Assembly (NCBI RefSeq): GCF_022810405.1
Contig: NZ_JALGQE010000019.1
Coordinates: forward strand, 18,366 to 82,365
Direction: 5' to 3'
Source of the DNA: Rhodococcus sp. ARC_M5
GTDB lineage: Bacteria > Actinomycetota > Actinomycetes > Mycobacteriales > Mycobacteriaceae
DNA: 64,000 nucleotides
Below the pieces are notes generated by a model. That model was not told the origin of the DNA and did no database searches. It saw only the letters and a list, made by a program, of their open reading frames with translations. Of the stretch, positions 1-8,604 are shown piece by piece. Position 1 is the stretch's first letter; every line of letters begins with the position of its first letter. The translations under genes and the position numbers were made by a program.

Positions 1-1
1 G

Positions 2-175
2 CGCGCGGGCGTTCTGCACCCGGCAGACGCCGGCCACCCCGTCGCGACGGACTGGGGGACGATGGAATTCGCGTCCGTGGACGGAGACGGCAACCTGATC
101 ACGTTCTCCACGAACACTATCCGGACCGAGAGCTCATTCGTCGACGGTGACGGTGACGCTTTCACCACTTCCTGA
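2..175 (+). CDS. VOC/glyoxalase-family protein, C-terminal end only
   Basis: Open frame entering from the left edge and ending at TGA 173-175; 57 codons visible. The tail has the pattern of the last beta strands of a vicinal-oxygen-chelate (glyoxalase/bleomycin-resistance) fold: a DWG turn followed by a metal-ligand Glu region (MEFASVDGDGNLITFS). The start is outside the window, so substrate cannot be judged. It converges with the exporter gene at 200. Family call rests on motif pattern only. Confidence 0.5.
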   Translation, partial: RAGVLHPADAGHPVATDWGTMEFASVDGDGNLITFSTNTIRTESSFVDGDGDAFTTS

Positions 176-199
176 CCGGCGGTGCCTGGTTTTGCACGA

Positions 200-1597
200 T
201 CAGAGTGCGGGGCGTGGCGGGATGACGACGGCGGAGATCATTGCGGCCAGTGCAGCAGCGGCTGCGGCGAAGAGGAACGCGTGTTGGAACCCGGTGTCAC
301 CGCCACCCGCGACGAGGCTGAGTGCAGCGATGCTCGAGACGGTGGCCACGCCGATGGATGCACCGAATTCGTGGAAGGTGCTCAGCAGGCCGGATGCGAT
401 GCCGGCCTCCTCGGGGCCGATCTGTCCGAGCGCGGTGGCTGAGGCGACGACGAACAGCGCGCCGATACCGAATGCGCCGAAGCTGACGCCGATCGTGGTC
501 GCCGCGGTGGTTGCCCACAGGGCTGGCACAAGTAATCCCAACGCTGCGATGAGCATCCCGGCGGTGCCGAGGATTCGTGCGCCCCAGCGGCCGATGAGGC
601 GTCCGCCGAGGTTCGCTCCCGTCATCGTGGCCACGGCGATCGGTAGGAACAACAGTCCGGTCACGAGGGGGCCGTGCCCGGCGGATTGCTGAAAGTAGAA
701 GGTGCCCAGGAAGAACACTGCGACCATCAGGGCTGTTGCGATCAGGATCACGAACACTCCGGCACCGACGGGACGTCGGCTGAGCAGTCCTAGGTTCATC
801 AGCGGAGAGGACGCGGCCTGCTGTCGCCAGTAGAACAGCAGGTAGAGCGCTGCCGCTGCCCCGGCTGCGGTGAGGGTCTGCGGGTTGGTCCATCCGATTT
901 CACCGGCGACGGTCAACGAGTAGATCGCCGATCCGGTCGCAGCGGTGACCAGCGCTGCACCGAGAATGTCGAGCGCGGGACGCGGCCCGGGAGCTGGGGC
1001 GAGGGGCGGAAGGACGCGCAGAAGGCCGAAAATGACGATCAGGCCGACCGGGATGTTGACGTAGAACACCCACGGCCATCCCGGTCCGGCGGTGATCAGG
1101 CCACCGAGCAGGACACCGACCGCCGCGCCGCCGCCGCCCAATGCCGACCAGATGCCCAGGGCGCGGTTGCGTTCGTCGCCGGCGAACAGGCGCACCACCA
1201 CCGACAACGCCGCCGGTGAGAGCATCGCCGCGCCAATGCCTTGGACAATGCGGCCGCCGAGCAGGAACTCGGCATTGGCAGCCAGTCCGGCCGCTAGCGA
1301 GCCGGCGGTGAAGACGGCCAGGCCGGCGAAGACGATTGGTTTGGACCCGAACAGGTCCGCGCTACGCCCGCCGAGGAGCATCAAGCCGCCGAAGGTCAGG
1401 GTGTATGCGGCGACGACCCACGTGACCGCCTCCCGCGAGAGGGCCAGGTCCATGCCCATCTGCGGTAGCGCGATCGCGACCACTGTGACGTCGAGGATCA
1501 GCATGAACTGCGCTGTGCCCAGCAGGGCCAGTGCGAGCCATCGCTTCGGGTGAAGCCCTTCGCCCGCTTCCGGTGTCGTTTTCGACGTGGTCACCAC
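200..1597 (-). CDS. MFS drug exporter, DHA2 (14-TMS, EmrB/QacA type)
   Basis: 465 aa, highly hydrophobic, with family signatures: motif D1 near residues 35-46 (LDVTVVAIALPQ), motif A in the loop after TM2 (GGRSADLFGSK) and motif C-like glycine-rich TM5. Such proteins export drugs or lipophilic cations by proton antiport. The GTG at 1597 is only 2 nt from a perfect AGGAGG on the minus strand; a second GTG at 1594 is better spaced and may be the true start. It diverges from a tetR gene at 1680, the usual arrangement for an exporter repressed by its neighbour. Substrate cannot be read from the sequence. Confidence 0.9.
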   Translation of the reverse strand: MVTTSKTTPEAGEGLHPKRWLALALLGTAQFMLILDVTVVAIALPQMGMDLALSREAVTWVVAAYTLTFGGLMLLGGRSADLFGSKPIVFAGLAVFTAGSLAAGLAANAEFLLGGRIVQGIGAAMLSPAALSVVVRLFAGDERNRALGIWSALGGGGAAVGVLLGGLITAGPGWPWVFYVNIPVGLIVIFGLLRVLPPLAPAPGPRPALDILGAALVTAATGSAIYSLTVAGEIGWTNPQTLTAAGAAAALYLLFYWRQQAASSPLMNLGLLSRRPVGAGVFVILIATALMVAVFFLGTFYFQQSAGHGPLVTGLLFLPIAVATMTGANLGGRLIGRWGARILGTAGMLIAALGLLVPALWATTAATTIGVSFGAFGIGALFVVASATALGQIGPEEAGIASGLLSTFHEFGASIGVATVSSIAALSLVAGGGDTGFQHAFLFAAAAAALAAMISAVVIPPRPAL

Positions 1598-1627
1598 TGC
1601 CTCCTAAGTTGTACATAGTTGTTTGAG

Positions 1628-1656
1628 TTGGACACTGGTACCGTAACTCATACAAA
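1628..1656 (+). promoter_or_regulatory. tetR promoter with overlapping dyad (candidate TetR operator)
   Basis: TTGGAC (1628-1633), a 17-nt spacer and TACAAA (1651-1656) form a plausible sigma70-type promoter reading into tetR at 1680. GAGTT (1625-1629) and AACTC (1645-1649) form an inverted repeat lying over the promoter, a likely repressor site in the divergent exporter/tetR intergenic region. Confidence 0.5.
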
Positions 1657-1679
1657 CGTGTTCGGGAAGTGAGGGTTCT

Positions 1680-2264
1680 ATGACGACCGATACGTCACAG
1701 GTAGGCGGTAAACGAGCCGACGCGGTGCGCAACGTCGAGCGCATCCTCGATGCTGCGATCGTCTGCCTGTCTCGGCGGCAGAACGCCACGATGAGCGATA
1801 TCGCACGGGAAGCCGGTCTCGGGCGGGTGACGCTCTACGGTCACTTCGCTTCTCGCCCAGCGCTCATCGATGCCGTGGTGGCGCGTGTGATCGATCGCGG
1901 TGAGCAGACGTTGGCTGCGGTCGATCTGGGTGGGGATCCCCGAGAAGCGTTGTCCCGGCTCATTCACAGCAGCTGGGAGCTGGTGGACCGGTCACGATCG
2001 GTCATTGCCGCCGCCGAGGAAGAACTCCCCCCAGCGCGTATCCGCGAGCTTCACGACGGCCCCGCGAGCCGGGTCGAATCGTTGATCGAACGCGGACGCA
2101 GTGCAGGACTGTTTTCACGTGACATGCCCACCTCGTGGCAAGTCGCCGTGCTCCATCAGGTCCTTCACGGTGCCGGAGCCGAGATAGCAGCAGGGCGACT
2201 GGATTCGATGGACGCACCCGATCTGATCGTGAGGACCATCCTTGCTCTACTCGACACCCATTGA
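1680..2264 (+). CDS. TetR/AcrR-family transcriptional repressor
   Basis: 194 aa. The N-terminal third (about residues 15-60) is a TetR helix-turn-helix with the signature SDIAREAGLGRVTLYGHF; the remainder is a helical ligand-binding domain without further recognisable motif. The ATG at 1680 follows a GTGAGGG ribosome-binding site. It is divergent from the DHA2 exporter and 63 nt upstream of a second MFS gene, so it probably represses one or both. Ligand unknown. Confidence 0.9.
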   Translation: MTTDTSQVGGKRADAVRNVERILDAAIVCLSRRQNATMSDIAREAGLGRVTLYGHFASRPALIDAVVARVIDRGEQTLAAVDLGGDPREALSRLIHSSWELVDRSRSVIAAAEEELPPARIRELHDGPASRVESLIERGRSAGLFSRDMPTSWQVAVLHQVLHGAGAEIAAGRLDSMDAPDLIVRTILALLDTH

Positions 2265-2327
2265 GGCTTGGGCGCACCACCTTCCGCTCGGTTGGTCGCA
2301 CACCGTCGGTTCGGTCGGCGTAGATCG

Positions 2328-3545
2328 GTGAACCGCCGCCCTCGTTCACGCAAGACCTTGCCGTTACCTGTGGCGTTGTCGACGGCGGCGGGCGTCCTGG
2401 TTGTGTCGTTGTGGGCGAGCGGCGCGCCGTCGATGGTCTATCCGCTCTTAGCGGATCGGTGGCGCGTAGGTGAGGTCGTCACGACCGCGTTGTTCGCTAC
2501 CTATCCGGTAGCGCTGGTTCTCGCTCTCGTTGCATGTGGGTCTCTCTCGGACTCGATCGGGCGACGCCGCGTACTGCTTGCCGGCGTCGGCATGGTCGCC
2601 GTCGGCACTGCGCTGTTCGTGGTCACAAGCGGTCTCGTCCCGATCTTCATCGGCCGCACTCTTCAAGGACTCGGGGTCGGTATCGCGATGAGTGCGGCCA
2701 GCGCCGCACTCGTCGAGTTCGCACCGCGCCGCACCGCGGCACTGTCCACTTCCGTCAATACGGCGGCGACGGCCAGCGGTACCGCACTCGCGCTCGTTGT
2801 CGGCGGTGCGCTCGTGCAGTACTCCGCCTTGCCCACCACGTTCCCGTTCGCCATCTTGCTCGGCGTGACGATTGCTCTGCTGCCGCTGGTGTGGTTCCTC
2901 CCCGAGGAGGCCACGCGCAGCAATGTTCGATGGCGGCCCAGTCGGGTGCGAGCACCCGCGAGAACTCGAATGCAGTTCGCCATCGGTGTTGCTTCCCTCA
3001 CCGTGGCCTTCATGATGGGCGCGGTGTTCATCGGGCTCGGTGCGCAGATCGTGAGGGATCTCGTCGGTACCGTCGACGCTTTCGTCGCCGCGTGCGCACT
3101 TGCGTGTTGGGCTGTTGCCATCGTTCCCGCGTCCATCATCGCCCGCCGCGGTTCGCCGACGTCCGCATCTTTGGCCGGTTCGGTGCTTTCCGCCACCGGG
3201 TCTGTCAGCCTCGTCGCCGCAGCCAACGTGGACTTGCTCACAGTCTTCCTGCTCGCTGCGGTCATCAGTGGGGTGGGGTACGGCCTGATGTTCTACGGCG
3301 GGCTCGGGATGGTCGTCGCAGCCTCCGAGGCCGAGACGCGGGCCGCGACACTGTCGTTGATGTACTTGGTGGCGTACCTGTCGCAGGGTCTCACTGCGGT
3401 TGGGATCGGTGCGCTCGCAACCTTCTGGGGGCTCGACAGGGCGATCGTGGTGGCGATGCCGACGCTCGCAACACTCAGTGTCGCGAGCGGGGTGTTGGTT
3501 CACTGGTTCGCACGACCGAGAGCTGACGTCCGACTGGCCAGCTGA
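2328..3545 (+). CDS. MFS transporter (DHA1-like, 12 TMS)
   Basis: About 405 aa from the GTG at 2328. An upstream TTG at 2268 is also in frame, but the intervening residues are Arg-rich and the first TM segment starts soon after the GTG. It has MFS motif A after TM2 (GSLSDSIGRRRVLLAG), about 12 hydrophobic segments and a basic central loop near residues 200-225. It lies downstream of tetR on the same strand and may be co-transcribed. Efflux of a small molecule is likely by family; substrate unknown. Confidence 0.85.
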   Translation: MNRRPRSRKTLPLPVALSTAAGVLVVSLWASGAPSMVYPLLADRWRVGEVVTTALFATYPVALVLALVACGSLSDSIGRRRVLLAGVGMVAVGTALFVVTSGLVPIFIGRTLQGLGVGIAMSAASAALVEFAPRRTAALSTSVNTAATASGTALALVVGGALVQYSALPTTFPFAILLGVTIALLPLVWFLPEEATRSNVRWRPSRVRAPARTRMQFAIGVASLTVAFMMGAVFIGLGAQIVRDLVGTVDAFVAACALACWAVAIVPASIIARRGSPTSASLAGSVLSATGSVSLVAAANVDLLTVFLLAAVISGVGYGLMFYGGLGMVVAASEAETRAATLSLMYLVAYLSQGLTAVGIGALATFWGLDRAIVVAMPTLATLSVASGVLVHWFARPRADVRLAS

Positions 3546-3560
3546 ACGATGCACCGACGC

Positions 3561-3575
3561 TACCCCTGGGGGGTA
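3561..3575 (+). promoter_or_regulatory. CsoR-type copper operator
   Basis: TACCCCTGGGGGGTA, a near-perfect dyad matching the known copper-sensing CsoR operator pattern (TACCC...GGGTA). It lies 22 nt before the chosen ATG (3597) of the DUF6153-like gene, supporting copper-inducible expression and that later start. Confidence 0.7.
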
Positions 3576-3596
3576 TGCCCTGTTACCGCCGAGAGC

Positions 3597-4016
3597 ATGA
3601 ACTCGACGATTCGTCGCACTCGACGGGGCACAGCCTCGGCGATCGGATTGTTGATTGCAGTGACGGTGTTCGGGGTGTTGTTGATGCATTCTGTGACACC
3701 GGCATCGTCGATGGCTGGCCCGATGTCGGAGTCGATGACCGGTGGTCATGCCGCGATGGCGTCGACAGCCCCGGGCAGTAGCTCGGCTTCGGTGATGTTC
3801 GGGGAACACGATTGTCCGTCGGCGCATCAGATGATGCATCCCTGTGTGGGAACTCCGGTGTCGTGGGCCGCGTTGTCCGTCCCGACGATGAGCACCGAGA
3901 CAGGCCAGTCGCCGACAGCGGTGGACGGGATCGCCGGGCGCACAGACTCCATCCTGGAGCGCGCACCGCCGTGGACCTTGTGGGAGTTGGACAGATCGGT
4001 GACCTTGCGAGTGTGA
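3597..4016 (+). CDS. DUF6153-like membrane-anchored protein of a copper operon
   Basis: 139 aa from the ATG at 3597; an in-frame start at 3549 would place the operator inside the gene. One TM segment at about residues 13-30 (AIGLLIAVTVFGVLLMH), then a Met/His-rich extracytoplasmic stretch with one Cys pair (EHDCPSAHQMMHPC) and a PPWT motif near the C-terminus. This layout matches DUF6153 proteins, often found beside actinobacterial copper-resistance genes. Met/His/Cys residues could bind copper; no function is established here. Confidence 0.7.
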   Translation: MNSTIRRTRRGTASAIGLLIAVTVFGVLLMHSVTPASSMAGPMSESMTGGHAAMASTAPGSSSASVMFGEHDCPSAHQMMHPCVGTPVSWAALSVPTMSTETGQSPTAVDGIAGRTDSILERAPPWTLWELDRSVTLRV

Positions 4017-4101
4017 CAGGGAGCCCGGTAGACGCGCGTCGACCGGCGGACCGAAACACGTCACACACCCCTGATTGTCCACTCTTGCAAGGAGATTCCA
4101 C

Positions 4102-4728
4102 ATGCGTACCAAAGTCATGGCTTCACTCGCTGCTGCCGCCGCCAGCGCGTTCCTCGTCGTCGGCTGTAGCAACGACTCGACCGATTCGTCGATGGACGGG
4201 CATTCCATGGGCTCGATGTCCTCCGCACCGATGTCCTCGGCCCAAGCAAGCGCGTCCGCAGAGTTCAACGATGCCGACGTGATGTTCGCGCAGATGATGT
4301 ATCCGCACCACGCACAAGCAGTCGAGATGGCCGACATGGCGAACGGCCGCACCGACAACCCGGACGTGCTGTCGCTGGCATCGGCGATCGCCGGCGCACA
4401 GCAGCCCGAGATGGACCAGATGACGGCATGGCTGACCGAGTGGGGCCAGCCCATGCCCGACATGGACATGAGTGACATGGGCGGGATGGACCACAGCTCT
4501 GGCAGCGGCATGATGACCGCTCAGGACATGGACGCGTTGATGGCAGCGTCGGGACCGGAATTCGACCGCCAGTGGTTGACGATGATGATCGCCCACCACA
4601 CCGGTGCCATCGAGATGGCGAACACCGAAATCGCGGACGGTTCCAATCCTGACGCCCTGGAGATGGCACGCGCCATCGTCGCCACTCAGCAGCAGGAAAT
4701 CGAGACCATGCAGCGGCTGCTCGGCTGA
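4102..4728 (+). CDS. DUF305 family lipoprotein, copper-associated
   Basis: 208 aa. The ATG at 4102 has a GGAG site 7 nt upstream. Lipoprotein signal with lipobox VVGC near residue 20, a Met/Ser-rich linker, then a tandem ferritin-like DUF305 domain with the diagnostic motifs MMYPHHAQAVEMA and MMIAHHTGAIEMA, each followed by a helix ending in QQ.E. The protein should be tethered outside the membrane. DUF305 proteins recur in metal-resistance clusters, and here it sits between a CsoR-operator gene and a Cu-ATPase. Confidence 0.9.
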   Translation: MRTKVMASLAAAAASAFLVVGCSNDSTDSSMDGHSMGSMSSAPMSSAQASASAEFNDADVMFAQMMYPHHAQAVEMADMANGRTDNPDVLSLASAIAGAQQPEMDQMTAWLTEWGQPMPDMDMSDMGGMDHSSGSGMMTAQDMDALMAASGPEFDRQWLTMMIAHHTGAIEMANTEIADGSNPDALEMARAIVATQQQEIETMQRLLG

Positions 4729-4746
4729 CCCGGCCCGCCACACAAC

Positions 4747-4785
4747 GATGGCCGCATCCTCTCCGGCGGAGAGGGTGCGGCCATC
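4747..4785. terminator. Bidirectional terminator between convergent copper genes
   Basis: An 18-bp inverted repeat with a 3-nt loop (GATGGCCGCATCCTCTCC / GGAGAGGGTGCGGCCATC; one G-U pair), exactly between the convergent DUF305 and Cu-ATPase genes. Confidence 0.8.
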
Positions 4786-4832
4786 AGCGTTTCGCAGTCG
4801 TCAGGGCTGCGTTTCCGGTACGAGATCAGCTC

Positions 4833-7001
4833 TCACAGTGACGGTGTGCGCTGCGACGGAGGATTGGAACTCCCCTCGTTCAGCGCTCCGGCGATGGTGT
4901 CGGGCGTGAGGTCGAGTCGCCGGAGCAGCTGCGCGTTCGCGGCGACGATGATCGTCGACAGCGACATCAGGATCGCGCCGATGGACATGGGCAGTACGAA
5001 CCCGACCGGTGCGAGCACTCCTGCCGCGAGTGGGACTGAGATGAGGTTGTATCCCGCTGCCCACCAGAGGTTTTGCTTCATCTTTCGGTACGAGGCGCGC
5101 GAGAGTTCGATTACCGACAGCACCGACCGCGGGTCGTCGCTGGCGAGGATCACTCCGGCCGATGCGATAGCGACGTCGGTGCCGGCCCCGATCGCGATAC
5201 CGACATCGGCTTGCGCGAGCGCTGGGGCGTCGTTGACTCCGTCGCCGACCATCGCCACCGTACGTCCTTCGCCCTGGAGTGCAGCGACGGTGTGGGACTT
5301 GTCTTCCGGCTTCACCCCGGCGAAGTAGCGGTCCACACCGAGTTCGGTCGCGACGGACTTCGCGACGGCATCGGCATCACCGGTGATCATCACGACGGTG
5401 ATTCCGCGGGCGTGGAGTGCATCGATCGCGGTGCGTGATTCTGACCGGATCTCGTCGGCGAGCGCGAGTGCACCGATCACGGCCCCGTCGGCGAGGACGT
5501 GCAGGATGATCGCCCCGTCACCGCGCCACCGGTCGGCGACGGCGAGTTCGGATCCGTGTTCCTGCTCGAGCAGCGCGGGCCCGCCGACCTGTACGCGGGT
5601 ACCGTCGACATTCGCAGAGACCCCGACAGCGGGGGACGACTGGAAGTCAGTGGCCGCCGGGACGGTCAGGTTCCGTGATCGTGCGGCACCGATGATGGCG
5701 CGTGCGAGTGGGTGCTCTGAGTCGGCTTCTGCGGCAGCAGCCAAAGCGAGGACATTGTCGGCGGTGCGCCCGTTCGTCACCTCGATTGCGGTGACGGTGG
5801 GTTCACCCTTGGTGAGGGTCCCGGTCTTGTCGAAGAGCACGGTGTCCACTGTGCGCATGGTTTCGAGTGCGAGCCGGTCCTTGACCAGAACGCCGCCGCG
5901 GGCGGCGCGTTCGGTGGCGATGGAGACCACCAGCGGGATCGCGAGTCCGAGTGCGTGCGGGCAGGCGATGACCAGCACGGTGATGGTGCGGATGACGGCG
6001 TCGTCGGGCATCCCGACCAGGGTCCACACGGCGGCGGTGATGATCGCGGATCCGAGAGCGAACCAGAACAGCCAGCCGGCGGCGGTGTCGGCGATGCGCT
6101 GAGCGCGCGAGGTCGAGTTCTGGGCGTCGGCGACGAGCCGGCCGATGCCGGCGAGGGCGGTGTCCTCCCCTACTGCGGTGACCTGGATGCGCAGGCCGGA
6201 GTCGGTGGCGACAGTGCCGGCGACGACCTGGTCGCCGTCGCTGCGGCGGACGGTGCGTGATTCGCCGGTGATCATCGATTCGTCCATGCTCGCCGATCCG
6301 GAGACGATGGTGCCGTCCGCGGGTACGCGTCCGCCGGGGCGGACGACGACGAGATCACCGAGCTGCAGCTCGGCCGGGGATACCTGCACTACGTCGTCGC
6401 CGTCGACGCGTTCGGCGGTGTCCGGGAGCAGTGCTGCCAACGAGTCCAGGGCGGAGGTGGTCTGAGCGAGGGATCGCATTTCGATCCAGTGCCCGAGCAA
6501 CATGATCACGATCAGCAGGGCAAGTTCCCACCAGAAGTCGAGCTGATGATCGAGCAGGCCGAGGCTCGCTCCCATCGACGCAATGAATGCGACGGTAATC
6601 GCGAGGGCGATGAGCAGCATCATTCCTGGTGCACGTGAACGGATTTCGCTGACTGCGCCGGTGAGGAACGGGGAACCGCCCCAGACATACATCACGGTGC
6701 CCAGTACCGGGGAGACCCACGCGATCCACGCTGCGTCGGGCAGCGAGTATCCGAGGAGCATCGCGAACATGTTCGAGGCAACGATCACCGGGACGGCGAG
6801 GACCAGCATGATCGCGAACAGGCGACGGAACATGCCGACGTGATCGCCGTGACCGGCATGGCCACCGTGCCCGGTATGGCCTTCGTGTTCAGTCTGCTCG
6901 CCGTGTCCGGTGTGGGCTGCGCTGTGTCCAGACGGGTCGTGGCCCGACTGTGTGCCCGCTGTCTCGGCCACGCCGACATCGGCGTGTGTGTGGTTGTTCA
7001 T
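4833..7001 (-). CDS. copB: Copper-translocating P1B-type ATPase (CopB type)
   Basis: 722 aa. Start chosen at 7001, where GGAGAGAAGG precedes ATG; an in-frame ATG 21 nt upstream lacks such a site. The N-terminus is a His/Gly-rich tail (about residues 1-55, repeated HGGHAGHG-like units) instead of an HMA domain. Then come TM pairs, the actuator TGES (about 245), the CPH metal motif in TM6 (about 347-349), the phosphorylation site DKTGTLTKG (about 391) and GDGVNDAPAL. CPH plus a His-rich tail is typical of CopB/P1B-3 Cu/Ag exporters. Transcribed after copZ in a two-gene operon under a CsoR-type operator. Confidence 0.93.
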   Translation of the reverse strand: MNNHTHADVGVAETAGTQSGHDPSGHSAAHTGHGEQTEHEGHTGHGGHAGHGDHVGMFRRLFAIMLVLAVPVIVASNMFAMLLGYSLPDAAWIAWVSPVLGTVMYVWGGSPFLTGAVSEIRSRAPGMMLLIALAITVAFIASMGASLGLLDHQLDFWWELALLIVIMLLGHWIEMRSLAQTTSALDSLAALLPDTAERVDGDDVVQVSPAELQLGDLVVVRPGGRVPADGTIVSGSASMDESMITGESRTVRRSDGDQVVAGTVATDSGLRIQVTAVGEDTALAGIGRLVADAQNSTSRAQRIADTAAGWLFWFALGSAIITAAVWTLVGMPDDAVIRTITVLVIACPHALGLAIPLVVSIATERAARGGVLVKDRLALETMRTVDTVLFDKTGTLTKGEPTVTAIEVTNGRTADNVLALAAAAEADSEHPLARAIIGAARSRNLTVPAATDFQSSPAVGVSANVDGTRVQVGGPALLEQEHGSELAVADRWRGDGAIILHVLADGAVIGALALADEIRSESRTAIDALHARGITVVMITGDADAVAKSVATELGVDRYFAGVKPEDKSHTVAALQGEGRTVAMVGDGVNDAPALAQADVGIAIGAGTDVAIASAGVILASDDPRSVLSVIELSRASYRKMKQNLWWAAGYNLISVPLAAGVLAPVGFVLPMSIGAILMSLSTIIVAANAQLLRRLDLTPDTIAGALNEGSSNPPSQRTPSL

Positions 7002-7034
7002 CGTGCGAATCCTTCTCTCCACCGAGTTCAGCGG

Positions 7035-7265
7035 CTACGCGGTGCGTGAATCTGCGGGTTGCGGTTCGGCTGTGTATCCGGCATCGCGAACGGCGGCGAC
7101 GACCTGGGCGTGGTCGGGCTCATCGGCGCTTGTCACCGTCAGCGTCCCCGCCGACGCCGATGCTTCGACCGTGTCGACCCCGGCCACAGCACCGACTTCT
7201 TCCCGGACCGACGCCTCGCAGTGTCCGCAGGTCATGCCGGTGACTCGGTAATTCGTGGTGATCAT
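7035..7265 (-). CDS. copZ: Copper chaperone / HMA-domain protein
   Basis: 76 aa, the usual size of a free-standing HMA domain. The copper motif is at residues 10-15 (MTCGHC) with the typical beta-alpha-beta pattern ending in a GY loop. Start at 7265 with AAGGAG 6 nt upstream. First gene of the copZ-copB operon; 33 nt separate its stop from the ATPase start. It should deliver Cu(I) to the ATPase or to the regulator. Confidence 0.93.
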   Translation of the reverse strand: MITTNYRVTGMTCGHCEASVREEVGAVAGVDTVEASASAGTLTVTSADEPDHAQVVAAVRDAGYTAEPQPADSRTA

Positions 7266-7288
7266 GAGGTACTCCTTCATCTTGAGTG

Positions 7289-7305
7289 ATACCCCCAGGG
7301 GGTAT
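7289..7305 (-). promoter_or_regulatory. CsoR-type operator controlling copZ-copB
   Basis: ATACCCCCAGGGGGTAT, a perfect 17-nt dyad 24 nt upstream of copZ. It matches the copper-sensing repressor operator class and is the sister of the site at 3561. No csoR gene is present in the window. Confidence 0.8.
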
Positions 7306-7359
7306 CTTGCGATGATTCGGACCATACCCCCTCCCCGTACCGTTGAAAAGGGGGCATCC

Positions 7360-7478
7360 ATGTCACAACCGCCTACTTGCATCTGCGTCGATCTCCGGGG
7401 GCGGCCGCGGGCTCGTCGGCCATCAGCAGCTGAAGAGCATCACGTGAACATGCATCGAATGACTGTTACATTCATCCA
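7360..7478 (+). pseudogene. Possible truncated metal-regulator start (remnant)
   Basis: An ATG at 7360 with an A/G-rich ribosome-binding site (AAAAGGGGG) opens a frame reading MSQPPTCICVDLRGRPRARR, divergent from copZ and next to its operator. Small ArsR-type repressors often begin with a similar Cys-containing leader. The frame runs without homology into the recombinase gene at 7479. It may be a regulator whose body was lost when the recombinase module arrived. Weak call. Confidence 0.25.
7467..7472 (+). promoter_or_regulatory. -10 element for leaderless recombinase mRNA
   Basis: TGT followed by TACATT (extended -10 form) lies 6 nt before the GTG at 7479. The spacing places the transcription start at or next to the start codon, and no Shine-Dalgarno sequence is present. 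Confidence 0.4.
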
Positions 7479-8591
7479 GTGCCGGTCGACCCTGTTGCCA
7501 AAAAGCCCGCGTCCGACGCCAAAGGTTCCGCCGACCGCTTCCTCAGTGATGGCGTCGTATTACTGGTTCCGGAGGAAACGGTCCTGGAAGGAATGATCGA
7601 CGGATGGGAGACGCAGCAACGTGCGCGGATGCTCGCAAACTTGACGATCGAGCGACGGACACAGATCGTGCGGAGGCTGGTCGCATTCACGAACGACTAC
7701 CCCTGGAACTGGTCGTCGATGGACGTCGAGGAGTGGACCGCACATCTTGTCGATTCGGGGGTCGCTCACTCGACTGTGCGGCTCTACCAGATGGCCGCGT
7801 CGCTGTTCTGCGCCTACATCACTGATGTCCGATATCGGTGGGATGAAGTGTGTCAGCGATACTTTCGCGTTCACCCGGTGCAGGTTTTCCACGAATGGAA
7901 CACCGTCGTCCACCGCGGGGAGTACGAAGGTCGACCAGGAAACCGGCCACTGACGAGGGACGAGTTACAGGCCTTCTTCGACTACTGCGATGAGCGGGTG
8001 AACCGGGTTGGGTTGTCCGGCCGCAAGGGATGGCTTGCCAGTTACCGAGACGCGACGTTGTTCAAGGTCATCTATGCCTGGGGGCTGCGTCGCCGCGAGG
8101 CAGCGATGTTGGACATCGTGGACTGGACCGCGAACTCCGCGGCCAAAGAGTTCGGCCGCCATGGCGCATTGTCGGTTCGCTACGGCAAAGCCCTCAATGG
8201 AGGGCCACCGCGCCGCCGAACGGTACTGACCACGATGGGGTGGGCCGCCGAAGCCGTCGCCGAGTGGGTCACCGAGATTCGGCCCCTGTACGACACCGAC
8301 CATCTCGCCATGTGGCCGACAGAACGTCGGGCACGCGTCGGCACCGAGTCGATTTCGCACCGTTTCGCCGAGTACCGGGACGCAATCGGACTGGAGAAGC
8401 ATCTCGGTCCGCACTGCCTACGGCACTCGTATGCGACACACCTACTCGAAGACGGTTTCGACCACCTGTTTGTTCAGCAACAACTCGGACACTCCTGGGG
8501 ATCTACCACCGCGATCTACACCAGCGTCGGCACCGACTACAAGAACAATGCCCTCCGACGGGCATTGGACCGAGCGTTCACCGCAGAGTAG
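7479..8591 (+). CDS. Tyrosine recombinase/integrase
   Basis: 370 aa, starting at GTG 7479. N-terminal SAM-like core-binding domain (about 50-150), then the catalytic domain with Arg in WGLRRREAA (about 205), HCLRHSYATHL (H-x-x-R, about 311-314), GHSWGSTTAIY with the third His/Trp, and the nucleophilic Tyr in TAIYTSVG (about 345). All catalytic positions look intact, so it should be active. First of three linked genes; the second follows after 13 nt. Confidence 0.88.
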   Translation: MPVDPVAKKPASDAKGSADRFLSDGVVLLVPEETVLEGMIDGWETQQRARMLANLTIERRTQIVRRLVAFTNDYPWNWSSMDVEEWTAHLVDSGVAHSTVRLYQMAASLFCAYITDVRYRWDEVCQRYFRVHPVQVFHEWNTVVHRGEYEGRPGNRPLTRDELQAFFDYCDERVNRVGLSGRKGWLASYRDATLFKVIYAWGLRRREAAMLDIVDWTANSAAKEFGRHGALSVRYGKALNGGPPRRRTVLTTMGWAAEAVAEWVTEIRPLYDTDHLAMWPTERRARVGTESISHRFAEYRDAIGLEKHLGPHCLRHSYATHLLEDGFDHLFVQQQLGHSWGSTTAIYTSVGTDYKNNALRRALDRAFTAE

Positions 8592-8604
8592 GACGGAGAC
8601 AGGG

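Noticed and set aside
2448..4511. 687-codon minus-strand open frame opposite the MFS, DUF6153 and DUF305 genes
   Set aside because: Arg/His/Ser-rich translation without domains, opposite three well-supported genes; a GC-rich shadow frame.
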